Assembly: GCF_016859285.1 (NCBI RefSeq)
Contig: NC_053416.1
Location: 7,876,001 to 7,940,000, forward strand
DNA length: 64,000 bases
Direction: 5' to 3'
From: Xiphias gladius
Lineage: Eukaryota > Chordata > Actinopteri > Istiophoriformes > Xiphiidae
Part shown: positions 23,101 through 34,640 of the stretch, one piece after another
Layout: every line of letters begins with the position of its first letter
Numbering within the stretch: the first letter of the stretch is position 1
Made by a program: the position numbers and the translations under genes
Notes under the pieces: generated by a model
Seen by the model: the letters and a program-made list of their open reading frames with translations, nothing else
What the model was told of the DNA's origin: nothing
The model's database searches: none

Positions 23101-26081
23101 AGTTCAGCGAGCTGTGATAGGAGGTCCTGAAACATCTCTCGGTCGGCACCAGGGAGTTCAGAGGACAACACTATGCCCACATAGGACCCTGGCGTCTCTG
23201 CTAAGGAGTCAGGGAACATGAAGATCCCGGAGTTAGCCAACAGCACCGGAGTGTCTGTTGTCAGTGGGTACAGCCAGTCGCACACCTTGGAAACACAAAG
23301 ACACACGAATATAAGGAGGTTGGGAACGATGGAGGCCTCTAGGTCAGGGGTCATCACCCATGTACCATCATTGCCAAAGATGTTGTAATTATTCTAACTG
23401 ATCACTAGTTGTAGTTGATTTAAATTAAAACTAGTGACATTCACTTCACATTCATTCTTAGCAACAACCTGAGATCATTGAAATTAGACAGAGAAAAGCC
23501 GGACATGATGGCTTCTCTTGAATACCTATTTTTTTCTCCAAGGGGCAATTCATGAGATGTGACCTGAAAATCATCCCCTGTCCGATGGTGTTTTCCCAGT
23601 TACCTTCATGAATTATTCGGTGGTTTCTTGTGTGGCCTGAGGGATTAAGTTAGCCAGTTTAGTTTCTCTTTTATGAAATGCACATGAAAGTGCATTGTCA
23701 TCTCCTAGCAGGCAATGTTTTCCTCTCTCAAAAATACATTACAGGATTTTAGCCCCATCAGGAGTTATGTCAGTCATCCACACAGACATAATACAGATAC
23801 GAACTTGCTGCTGCATCGTGCCACTGGTATGCCGCCCGACAGAATGACCCCTGTGAGGGCGCAGGACACTGACCGGCAGCACAACAGAAGCGCAGAGTCA
23901 TCTGTTAATGGGACCATTGTCTTGCTGGGAAACAAAGCAGGGCCAGAATACAGGAGAGCAGCCCGCCAGAGTCATGGGGCAGACTGCGGTATACAGCACG
24001 GCATAATAAGCTCTTTGTAGAGGTCCCAGAATACATTATTGTTGTTTGCAAGTTTTATATTGGCTCAATACAAAAATCATCACACAGAAGTACCAGGTTG
24101 TCAGAAGGCTCCACATGATTGGGTCACACTCATGGTCAGAGCTGATAAAGTCATACTTTTTGACGGGAGCTTGTGCCATAAAAGTTATATCGCACTTTTT
24201 GCCAAAACTCAAATATTTGTGTTCTGCTTACTGGCTAAAATCTACAGAGATTATGCAACACCAAGTTCCATTTCTGAGAATATAGACATAATGGAGAGTA
24301 ATTGTACTCAAACATAAATATATCTGATTTGCAATGGGAAAGCTCAATCTCCTCGATTTAAGCTGCAAATATAATACATTTCATGTCAATCAAAAACACT
24401 GTTTAAAATATAATGCTTTAGCATCCGGCCAACCAATTTCATCTTCAACAGCTGAAGTGTAAAAGCAATAAATACACTTTAACTGGAGCTGAAACAATCG
24501 GGCAATTATTTAAGTTGACTGACTGAAAATCAATCTGCAACTATTTGGATAAACAATTAAACTGATCAAACAGAAATGCCACAAATTCCCAGATTCTTGT
24601 TCCTCAGATGTAAAGATTTGCTGTATCTCTCTGTTTATATGATTGCAGACTGAATATCTTGGTGTTTTGGACTATTGGTCTACAGTTGAGGACATCACCT
24701 TGGGCCCTAGGAAATTGTAAGAGGTATTTTTCACTGTTTTCTGATGTTTTATAGGCCAAACTAATTGATCAATTAAGAAAATAGTCATCATTTTAATTGC
24801 TAATGAAAACAATTATTAGTTTTAAACCTAATTGCAATGTCCTTAATCAGTCAACAAATTCAGTAAAAATAAGTGCAGGTAATGAAAACCCCTCTTAAGT
24901 TATGAAGTAGGAAAAAAATGCTACATCCAAGTCAACTTTTAGAGCTCAGTTCTAACATGTTTTAACATATGATGTGAATACGTGGTCAAAATCAATGTAC
25001 AGTATACTAGTGACATGTGTATGAGGATACACCACCAAGACAACACCATCATTTATGAGCAGAAAACTTCTTTGTGGCTACTACTCATCTATACACCAAC
25101 ATAATCAGTCATGGTTAGTTATAAAACTGGTCTAATAGTGACGAAGGGGTTTCACCTGGGGTAGTTTGCTGTTTACACCTACTCACCTCTCGGACACGCC
25201 CAACAAAAATGCTTTGCTAATGTAGGATGCAGATGCGTATTATGACATATACTTATTTTAACACACTGTATACTTACATGTAGAAATGCTGAGGGCTTTC
25301 CGGCAGCAGAATCCTTGTTCTCAGTGCCAAATGCGATGATGCGAAGGTAACCTGGATTCGACAGGGAGCTGACCTGTCCATTTGGTTCCACGAAGAACAT
25401 CTGCACCCCAGAGGGAATGAAAAGCAGCTCGGTTCCATCTCGTCCCGCTGCTGCTCCAGTCTGCTTTCCTGACTCGAGGCCACCTCCGGGAGGACCATAA
25501 GCCAGGCTGCGGTGCCCATCTGTGGGCCTTGGTGTGTATGCTGGAGGCTGATCCCCTGGGTTAGCCATGGCTATAGTTCCTGGAGCCACTTCAGGGAGTG
25601 TGTATCTGTGTGGAGCAGCAGGGGAAGCAGGCCTGACAGGGGCTGTATTTGGGGTTGGGGTTGTGTTCTGGGTGGGAGGAGGTATGGTGGGGTACAGATG
25701 GTGGAGAGAGCTATGGGGAGGCTGACTGTTAGGTGACAGGTCTGGATAAAGATTGGGAGGAAGACCCATTAACAGTTGGCCCCGCTGGCTTTCTGTTGTC
25801 AGCTGAGAGGTCTCCAGGTCAGAGAGGTGGGTAGCGACAGTACTCAGAGTGTCCCTCATTCTCTGTTGGAGCTGTCTGGCCGTGTCCCAGGCCACTCCCT
25901 GCTGCCTCATCCCCCCAGAGGGAACTTCCAGTCCGTGTGTAAGGTGCTGCCTGCCCTTTCTGTAATACTCTAGGGCCTCCGCTCTTTTCCCGGCCTCTTC
26001 AGCAGCCAACCCGCGACTCAGCGAATGAAACGCTAACTCGTACTGGTCCTTGATGAGCAGCAGCTCAGCAGGCTCTGCCAT
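20187..26081 (-). CDS. spart: Spartin (7 coding exons, 619 aa)
   Basis: Coding exons: 26081-25278, 23285-23091, 22647-22497, 22205-22011, 21739-21578, 21350-21260 and 20448-20187 (TAG at 20187). All sites are GT-AG and phases agree. Residues about 5-90 are an MIT domain (binds ESCRT-III in this family). PPAY at 179-182 matches the site by which spartin recruits HECT ubiquitin ligases. ELLFIPSGVQMFFVEP and VCDWLYPL are the central conserved block. The senescence domain spans about residues 370-555 (PGWSEKMAQGILSG, FVKGAEATGRAI, KQATGGAVRVSQF, HVKKHGAKLVPES). The tail is Glu/Lys/Gln-rich. Human spartin (SPG20, Troyer syndrome) is 666 aa and acts on endosomes, lipid droplets and mitochondria. 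Exon 2 begins at an acceptor at 26107, 26 nt before the ATG. It is intact. Confidence 0.95.
23286..25277 (-). other. spart: spart intron between coding exons 1 and 2
   Basis: A 2-kb intron with donor GTAAGT and acceptor CCAAG. It holds one dispersed repeat copy (about 24480-24845); I recognise nothing else. The remaining spart introns are 22648-23090, 22206-22496, 21740-22010, 21351-21577 and 20449-21259 and hold no recognised element. Confidence 0.75.
24480..24845 (+). mobile_element. Dispersed teleost repeat with AATCG/TTGATCAATTAA termini
   Basis: It opens with GCTGAAACAATCG, contains GTAAAGATTTGCTGTATCTC, GACTGAATATCTTGGTGTTT and CACCTTGGGCCCTAGGAAAT, and ends in Thr/Asn-codon-like AT repeats around AATTGATCAATTAAG. 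I recognise this order as a very abundant non-coding fish repeat with near-palindromic AT-rich ends, probably a non-autonomous DNA transposon. A second, diverged copy in the opposite orientation lies at about 60570-60815. Confidence 0.7.
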
Positions 26082-26107
26082 GCTGAGAAGTAGATGGGGT
26101 ACAGAGG

Positions 26108-26948
26108 CTGGAAAGAAAATAAATGGAGGTAGAGAAACAAATCAGGACAGTGACCTCCAAAGATTTTTACAGTAGTTTACAGTAATTACCAAAAATATGT
26201 AGATAAGTAACAGTCATTGAGTGGTTGTTTTTTCCCCCTACAACACACAAATCTTAATTATTGAGTTATTGGTGGGCTGCAGTTTCTTTTTTTGAAAATT
26301 AAAACTTCACTTAGGTGGAGTTTTAGTAAAGGATTAAGGCAACAGTGAGAGAACGGTGACTGGAGAGTGTAGTACCTGTCACCAAGACACGCAGCTAAAC
26401 CAGGTGTGAGAAGGAAATAAAAAGTTGGTGGCATTCTTTAAACGCTAGGGGGAACCAACATGAAAGGATTCTCAACAGCGACTTGGGTCCTCTGACCGCA
26501 TTACGAGAAACTAGATGAGTTAACGTGAGGAAAATCTTTGCAATGTAATTGCTGGCGGCGGCCATCAAGGGTTGCAAATGGCCTGAACTAGCAAACACAT
26601 CAGGTTTTACCTGAAGGACAAGTCCGTAGACCCACATGAGATATTTTAAGTACCAGACTTTACAGGTTTATTCTCTATCTCGGTATCAAATGTATCACAC
26701 AGTGCCTGTTACCTCTTCAGACATTATACCTGACCGTTGGGCAGGAAATGATACAGCTCCAACTTAAATCTGACTTACCTTCAGCCAAACTTTAATATCC
26801 CGGGAGAGAAAAAAAAAAAAAAAAACCTAACAAAATTATTTAAAAAAAATAAGTGGTTTGAGAGAGTCCTTATTTCAGTTTCCCTTATTTCAGTTCTTCT
26901 CTACGTTCATGACTGTGAAAATACCTGCTCACATTAATACGTGTTCAC
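26108..26948 (-). other. spart: spart 5' UTR intron
   Basis: An intron between the candidate noncoding exon (donor GTGAAC at 26948) and the acceptor at 26108-26110. It contains poly-A and poly-T runs and no other feature. Confidence 0.55.
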
Positions 26949-27060
26949 CTCTCCCACTGAATTGACCTGACGCACCCCCAGCAGCGAAGCACACGCGTCA
27001 ACTCAAGCGGAGCGACAAACATGGCTTCCGGCCAACACTTTCAAAATAAAATCGATAGGC
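26949..27060 (-). promoter_or_regulatory. spart: spart first exon and core promoter (candidate)
   Basis: On the minus strand a GGCCGGAAG ETS-type site (27025-27033) and a TGACGTG element (about 27064-27070) precede a GC-richer stretch that ends at GAGAG|GTGAAC, a plausible donor that would join the acceptor at 26107. This is the layout of a TATA-less housekeeping promoter. The exact transcription start is not visible. Confidence 0.5.
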
Positions 27061-27438
27061 TGCACGTCAAAAAATAATAACAGTTTCGATAAAAACTTTA
27101 TTTAGAAAAGACATGTGGCATTACACTGAGACATGACGGACGGAAATTGAAGCTCACAAAAATGCTTGGCCATGTTTTAGAATCTGTAATTCATGATTTA
27201 ACATGAATTTTGGATCATTCTGAGGAAAATATAAACATATATTACAACTGATGACTCACCAGCTTTAAAATCCTTTTGCATGAGCATCTGCGAAAATTCT
27301 CAAGTCATGAAGTGTGTTTTTTTTCTTTTTTAAATAATGTTTTGTATCTGAATAAGGAATAAGAAAAAAAAAATCTAAAGATAATAAAGTGTCCAGAGGG
27401 CCATGGCATGTATGGGACTGGCAGTAAAATCAGTTGTG

Positions 27439-27444
27439 TTTATT
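27439..27444 (-). terminator. ccna1: ccna1 polyadenylation signal (candidate)
   Basis: AATAAA on the minus strand, 50 nt past the ccna1 stop codon. A second AATAAA at 27097-27102 lies close to the spart promoter. Confidence 0.5.
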
Positions 27445-27493
27445 TTCTTCTCAATCTGACGCAGAAGCGTCAGAAGAAGGGTGGAGCAGTGAT

Positions 27494-30155
27494 TCATAGG
27501 AAAGGCAGAACAGTGGGTGGACTGATCCACGAAACGCGACAATACCTGTGAATAGAGAGATAAAAGACGTCAATTTAGAGACGTAACATTGTGCCTTGGG
27601 ACAACTGGGACAAACTACATGAATATGAAAGATCCCAAAGGCCTGTAGTTTACATAACATATATTTTTTTTTAAATTATCAAAAAACCCACAAGCCACGC
27701 CTTACTTCGAACTCTTATACTTTTCCCTGATGGCCTGCTGTGGGCGACTCTCTGCACTGATGTATAGCTGGTGGAGGTCAGTCAGGCAGGGCACAATTTC
27801 AGCCATGGTATAGCCAGTAAAGGCATATAAGGAATCAGGCTAAAATATGAAAATACTTACTTTAAAAAGTCATATTTTGGCTAATGCCTTGACAGATTCT
27901 CGTAAAAGGGACTTTCAGCACAACACTGATCTGGACAAACTCACCCAGAGAGATTTGTTTACAGTGTAGGTGGCTAGAGAGTAAGCTCCAGCTGCCACTA
28001 TAGATGGGGTGTACTGTAGGAACGGTTCAATTTCCAGCAGGCTTAACTCAGCTAAAAACTAAAGGCAGAGCAAACAAATCAAAGTATGATGGAGTGAAAT
28101 GGAAAACTGTATCTTCAAAGGCAGTGGGCATACACCCAAAGTCTGGCTGACATTTGAGTCATTGTTTTTACTCACCAGGGCCAGGTTTTCTGTGTTGGCA
28201 CAGACAGAGTGGATGGACATGAAAAGGCGAAGGAACTGGTTTGTGGTGGGTGCTGCCATCTTGAAGGCCAGCACTCTTAGGAAAACATGCTCCATTCGCA
28301 CCAACTGCTTCTTAGTGTAGGTGCTGTCTGTGATGTACACAAAGTCATTCAGCTCTGGCGGGAAAATCTCCTCATATTTTCTACAAGGTGAAAGACATTG
28401 GACGTAAGTTACCATCGACCGAGTTTATGCTTCTCCATAAGCTAGATTCTTACAATGAGTACAAAATGTTTCTGACAAATCGATGCCTGGCCTGGACAGG
28501 AAAAGCATGAATAAGAAACATAAGAAGCCTAAACGTGCGCTTACGAAGCAATCAGTAATGCAGCTGTGCCAACCAGCTGCAGCTTGCCCCGTTTTACATA
28601 TGCCGTGCAGGAGAGAAAGCGATCCAAATAGTTGACAGCGAGGTGCAGAGTTTCAGAACGAAGCTTGTACTCCCGGACGACTTCCACCAGCCAGTCCACC
28701 AGGATGACCCGCATGCCATGGGTGATCTCTGGATGTTTCTCTAAGTAGCCGGGCAGTGGCCGGAACTTCATCTGGCGTTTGAAGCAAAAGCAGTTATCAT
28801 GAGGCAGTGAACTGAGGAGCAGTACCACGGTGTGTTTAATGCTGACCATACACAGTAAACTGATAGAAATGATTCGGTGCTCATAGTTCAGATAATTTCG
28901 CACTTCACTGTCCCTCAGGTGTCGGTGAATGTCCTTTGCGTATTCAGACACACACAGCACCTCCTCCGACATCAGAGATTCATCTGGTTCAGATTGCATA
29001 GAAGCATCCTGGCATGAACCTGCGAGAGTGAACAGCAGTTGGGTGAAAAACATAAAGGCGTAACAAGAAAAAATTCTTGGTGGATGTTTTTGTATAGGGC
29101 ATAATCACTTGAACTAAGCTCCAGCAGGAGTCTCACATCTTCATTTTGCAAGGCAGCAGTCCCGGTATGCAGGTAATAGCTGTCTGAAACAACTTCCTCA
29201 CCAGAAGCTGCAAGAACAACTTCACAAGCCTCTTCAACATACACATCATAGCTGGAACTGGAGGGACAGCCAAGGAAGGTGTGCTGAGAACTGTCTGAGA
29301 CGGAGCTGTGTTTGGAAAATTGTCTCCCCTGTGGAGGAAAAATGACTCAGGTGATGATGATTGCGATAGCAAGTTGATATGTGAATGTTCCGTGAGGGGA
29401 AACTGAGTTGAGAATCACTCAGATTTAATGCCCTCCTCTGTGCCTCTCTCACTGACCTTGCTGAGGGATCGACCGCGCTGCTCGTTATCCGATAAGACAC
29501 CGAGCACTGTCCGCTGCTTGGCCCGCTGGACCTGTGATGCATCTATTTTGCTTGAAGTTGGAATGTTTTCTTTGCTAGTGTGACTGCCGCAATGGGCATT
29601 TGTGCCGAAGTTCATCTTTAAAACAAGGAAACAGGGAAATATCAAGGAAAAAGAAGTGGCCCACATGGTAAAAAGGAAAGGCTAAGTAATAGAAACACAA
29701 AATTAATTTAACTTCAATGTACCTAAATCATGACATTTGCTCCTAAAAAAATGTGACCATATTGTCTTGTGTTGCAAAGCTTGTCTGTCCCCTATAAAGT
29801 ATGTAAAGTAGGCCTGTTGTTCCCAACATAGAGGTTATGGAGTTTTCAAATAAAGTCTCGCAGTAAACACGTAATAGATTAAATAAAATGGTCTGTGAAA
29901 TGGGATGCACAAATCGATAGTATAAAACTAATTTATAAAGTCTCCTACGCGCAGGTGCATGAAAAAGGGCAGAAACTTCATTACCATGGTTACAAGTATT
30001 TATCAGAGGCCACGAATCAGAGACACAAACTAAGACAAGAGAGGCAGAAAGACATGGATGCGACCTAAGAGCATCATCTCGGTGTAGCACAGAGCACAGC
30101 CCACGGATGGTTTTAAAAACAGGCCGTCAGCCGTTCCCGGCCGCAAACTCACCAT
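27494..30155 (-). CDS. ccna1: Cyclin A1 (408-409 aa)
   Basis: Coding exons: 29615-29457, 29328-29109, 29019-28904, 28771-28545, 28380-28176, 28058-27945, 27839-27706 and 27545-27494 (TGA), plus a possible first ATG (30155-30153) ending the 5' exon. Phases agree throughout; all sites are GT-AG. The N terminus carries a KEN box (residues 15-17, SKENIP) and a D-box (RTVLGVLSD from 35), the APC/C degradation signals. The cyclin box begins near 175 with [13 protein letters not shown] (MRAIL-type substrate patch) and continues with LNYLDRFLS-like [28 protein letters not shown] and VPTTNQF-like PTTNQF. The C-terminal cyclin fold ([21 protein letters not shown]) ends in [11 protein letters not shown], matching human KYLCVSLMEPP. 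It is the CDK2/CDK1 partner used mainly in the male germline. Synteny with spart and the SPP tail favour ccna1 over ccna2. The exon 3 donor (CAA|GTGATT) is the weakest call. Confidence 0.93.
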
Positions 30156-30560
30156 AATCCGGATCGACGTAGTTAGTTAACCGCTTAGCGCTACGAGGCG
30201 GAAGCGGGGGGACTTGTGCATCCCACTAACGACCCACAGCGGAGTAATTACCGCTAACTTTCTTATTCTGTTCCTGACTTGAGAGTGAAAACAGCGACCT
30301 CTCGCCGCTTCCTGGACGTCCGACGGTTGGTTTTTTTCGTTTTTTTTGTTGGGTTTTGTTTTTTCCCAGCGGGGAAGCTTCCTGCGGGTTGCCCTGTGAA
30401 CTAGTCAGCTGCTTCCTCCCCGGGGGGGGGGGGCGGTTTCTTCGCCCAATCACGCGCCCCGAACGCCGTGGCAGACGTTGGACGTCACGCGTCAGGAACC
30501 CCCTCATTGGATTTACGACGGACTGCGTCAGGGGCCTCGCCTCAGGTGGGTGTCCGCCCT
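30153..30560 (-). promoter_or_regulatory. ccna1: ccna1 5' exon and promoter region
   Basis: A donor ATG|GTGAGT at 30153/30152 ends a 5' exon that would join exon 2 at 29615. Upstream is a GC-rich region with a G12 run (30422-30433), CCAAT elements in both orientations (30446-30450 on plus; 30506-30510 on minus) and a CRE-like GACGTCAC (30481-30488). CCAAT plus CRE spacing is usual for cyclin promoters (NF-Y and ATF/CREB). No TATA box is evident. Factor binding is inferred. Confidence 0.55.
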
Positions 30561-31826
30561 CACGCTGGCATTTTATCCCCCGGGACGTCTCTTTTTCTTC
30601 TGTGGGTGGTCTCACGTTTATGGTAGTATTCAATTTCTTTTTTTTTTGGTTTGTTTGTCTTTAAATCCCCTCAAACTTTCCTCATTTCATATGCCACTGG
30701 CCCGGCCTTTAATTCACAAGCATGACTCTACTTTTTACCCGGAACAATCTATACGTATACATGTTCTGTATAAAAATAAATCCTCCTTAAGCAGTTGTTT
30801 AATAATAGTATTTTATTTTGATTGGCCAACTTTTTAACCGAGATGGTCAGTTCTACAATTTTGCTGACTTCATTCAGCACTGTAGGACCATTGACCTCAG
30901 GCACCTTTGATGCTGTCCCCTCAGGTACTGTTCCGCTTTTCACCTGTTTTGAAGAACAGATCACCCGGTCACCCTCTGCCATTAGATGCAACAGGAACAG
31001 CTGGGAGAACTTGCTTTTTCAGGGCATACTTTGACCAAAAGTGGCGCGATCTGTCAAGTTTTTCAACAAAGTACGCCTTCTGCCTTAGCATACCGGTCCA
31101 GTTTTTTTTAGGAGGTATTTGTTGGGACAGGGTTTGTTCATTGCCTCAGACGTTTTTTCTTGACCAATGAAATCAAAGAGATATCCTTTAAATCACTTAC
31201 AGAAACTTAAGAAAGACTTTGATGTAAGCTGTACCCTTTGAGGGGATAGGTTCAAATTGTCACGGTTTATTGCTGATTTTACATTTCTTTGGAGAAATCC
31301 ATATTTGGATAAACTGATTATGACAGGAATTCTTGCTCTCAGTTTTATTTAACGTATTTGTTTACTTGTTACTTTGTCCAAGTTTTGCAAGTGCAACGCC
31401 AAATAGCACTGATCTGATTGTCTATATCAGACATACATTTCATCCATAGTTGTACAAAAAAGCTGTGAGAACATGAACCATCTGTAATTATTTGTCTTTC
31501 ACTATATTAGTCCTTGTAGCATATTTATAGGCATAGGTTGTATACACTTGATGATTTCTTACTTTCTGTGTACTTGCAATACTTTTGTAAATCAAGTTCT
31601 TTGAAAAAAATATTGCCTCAGCTCCAGTGAACTCGGGTTTTGAATTAACAAGGCTTCTTTTTGAGTCTATTTTTACATGACTACCTCAAGTACAAGTGAT
31701 AACCTTTAACTCTGCATAATGTCATTGCCCAGGCTATGGTTTTGGGGGTTTTTTTTCGCCTCACATGGACACATAACTTTCCACCTCCTGTACTTGGACA
31801 GAAGGTACACACAGTAACTGGATAAT

Positions 31827-31860
31827 GTTATTAAATCTCTAGGATAAGAGATTTAATAAC
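31827..31860. repeat. Perfect 14-bp-arm hairpin
   Basis: Arms 31827-31840 (GTTATTAAATCTCT) and 31847-31860 are exact reverse complements around a 6-nt loop. Confidence 0.95.
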
Positions 31861-34602
31861 GGGGTTGTAAGAGAATTGTTGAACAGGAAGTCTACTCCGC
31901 CAGCTGTAAATTTAAATTGGCTGCCTCCCTATGAAGTCATCTTGCACATAGCTTGGACGCCACTTTTTCCACAGCAATAAGGCTGAAAAGGCGTCTTTCA
32001 TCATTAGGCACCCATGCTACCGCTGCAGTAAAGCTGTCTTTGATATATATATATGGCATATTAATGCCAGAAATGAATGTAGCTTTTTTTTTTTGTAACG
32101 TAGGGAAATTTTGGAAAGTTTGGAAGATGTTGATATCTTTTTCTGCTGCTCTCTGAATAACTCCAAACTGCCGTTCATTTCAATACATTTTTCTTGTCAA
32201 ATTCTTCATATACATATTTATAAGATGAGATGCCTCAGCAAAAGCCAATCTTTTTACCTTTTTTCTTTTTTTTTTTCTTTTACCTTACCTCTGTAAAATA
32301 AAATGCCTGAACTGTCAGTGGAAAAAGATTTAATTAGAATTGGGCTTCATCCCTCTGGCTTTTTATTTATTTATTATACTGTATTAATGTATGTTTAAAT
32401 TCAATTCATTTATTTATTTCCACTTTTTTGCAACTATAATTTGTGTTTTACATACCGTCACCATCTTCACAATGTTAGTGACTTCCCTTTGGTTTTGGAT
32501 TCCTACAGGAAATATTCACTCTGCTCTGCTGGAACCAGCCACATGTTTAGGGTGTTTCAAAAAACAGCAGAGAAACGCGAAGATTTTTAGGCGTGGTGCT
32601 GGACCATATGACTGATCTGAAGACAGCCTTTGTTTTCATGTCATGAAATTATGTGTGGACTGTGGGTAAGTTGCTGGGCAAGAATGAAGGCGTCACACTT
32701 TGAAGGGGCGCTGACAGGATGGGCTTTGGTTTAGTCTACTATTGAGTCAACTGCCTATGGTTTGTTGCTTAAAAACACATGGAGGCAGGTGATGGAACAA
32801 TAAAGTGCCAATATTTTGTGTAAGCACAGAAATTAGTGGAGAAGTCACCGTAACAGTAGCCTATTTAGTAGAATCTATTGGTTAAATTAAGGAGGAGATC
32901 TGTTCACGATGCCTAAATGATCGGGGAAAATATAGTTTAAAATCATATATACAGTATTATAGCAACACTGGGTGTGTCGAAGCTGGTTTTTGTATCTGTG
33001 ATGTATAAATGAAGCAGTGTAAAAGACAGGCAAAATTACATTTAAATGGATAATAAATATGAAATTGCTTTGTGGGAAAGTAAAGCTTCAAATCTGTTAG
33101 TCTGGATTTTTAAAAAATGTTGAGAGGGGCTAATTTCATACAACAAACCAAATGAAAAGAATCCATGATATATATTTTTTTTTACAACATCAGTGCTAGA
33201 AACACCTCACACCTCCCTTGGTTCTCATCAAAATTTTGTTACATATCTCCGGCGCTACAAAACCTTATAAAACCAAGCAGCCGTTCAGCAGAGCGCTCTA
33301 CAGTCCTCTGTGTCTTGCACAGGGGGGCAGTAACTATTTGTCTCCCTGTTTCCGTCACTGGGAGCAGCTGCAGGATTTGCATCCGAGATTTGCACTTGAT
33401 GTCATTACCAAAGCAGCGCTGATGCGTGTTTATCATAGATTTCACTGGTATGGTTATGCTCACAAATCTCTTCAAGCTGATAAATTGCGCTTGGCCGCAG
33501 TTCCTTCGCCTCCTGTTAAAAAAAAAAAGAAAAAAAAAAAAGAAAATGAGGGTGAGTAAGAATGAATGAAAGCAATGTTGCTTCTGAATAATTGCCTTCC
33601 TGTCAGTTTTGTCCTCAGCCTAGGGGTTAAATGATTAACTGCATTATTTACTCTGCCTGTCAATACTGGTGCCTTTGTTGTTGCGGCTGCTGACGCTGTT
33701 TGGTTGCAACCCCACGACAGAGGAGTGGCAGCGATCCAAAAATAGGTTCGGGCAACGCAGGAAAACAGTCCAGAGCAATGATGGACAGCAGATAACGCAC
33801 TGACATCCACAGCAGACAACACAGAGACAATCTGTATCGTCCTGTGGACCTGCTGTGTTTTCTCCTGCTTCTCCAGTTTCTTACGGGCCTGGGTGGGCAA
33901 AAGACATGATGGAGCAGAGTGACTCTATTATCTCATTTCAATAAACAATATATAGCCAGAGTCACAACTGGTCCATCATTAGTTTAAAAAAAAAAAAACA
34001 CCAAAAAGAAGAAAAATAAACCGTTTTTGTTTCTGTTGTCAGTATAAAATAGACAAGACATTTAAGGGCAATAAAAAAATAGATATTGATGATAATAATG
34101 TCATAGAAAAAAGTAAATAGAGAGAAATCTGTGTTTTGTCTGAATGAAGAGTAACCTGCTGACAGCCTGCAAGTTCTTCACTGTCCATCAGATGGCAGAG
34201 TTTATCTTCAATGATAACAGCGTGATATTGTTCACCAGCTGTAAAGTCAAGCAGACTTTTGACATGTTGTCATGTCAAATAAACATTTTAGAGCTTGTAA
34301 GATTATGTAACCGTATGCCGCAGAGACTAACTGTGAGGCTACAAGCCCAATAAGTGCAAATACAGGAATAAGTCTGGAGTCTGAATGTAGAACCGATCGT
34401 ATGACTTTTTGACCCTGTTATATCTCATTTTGCAAATTATCTCAGAACCATTGCTCAGCCAGACTCCTCAGGGATAGAGATGGTGCAAAGTGGTGAAATA
34501 TTCAGCTGATTAAAATGCCAAAGTGAATCTTACTCCAACTTAAGAAGGCATCTTTCTTTAGCTGCACACCATGTGGGTGTTTCGATGTCTGTTGTCTAGA
34601 AT

Positions 34603-34640
34603 GATTATTATTATTATTATTATTATTATTATTGTTGTTG
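34603..34640. repeat. ATT/GTT trinucleotide repeat
   Basis: Ten or so ATT units running into three GTT units. Confidence 0.95.

Noticed and set aside
27494-30155. Cyclin A2
   Set aside because: The C-terminal SPP-type tail and adjacency to spart and sertm1 fit cyclin A1.
33165-33900. Possible small gene with a TATAAAA motif (about 33264) and open frames on both strands
   Set aside because: No family is recognised, the frames end in poly-A translation, and no splice layout supports a gene.
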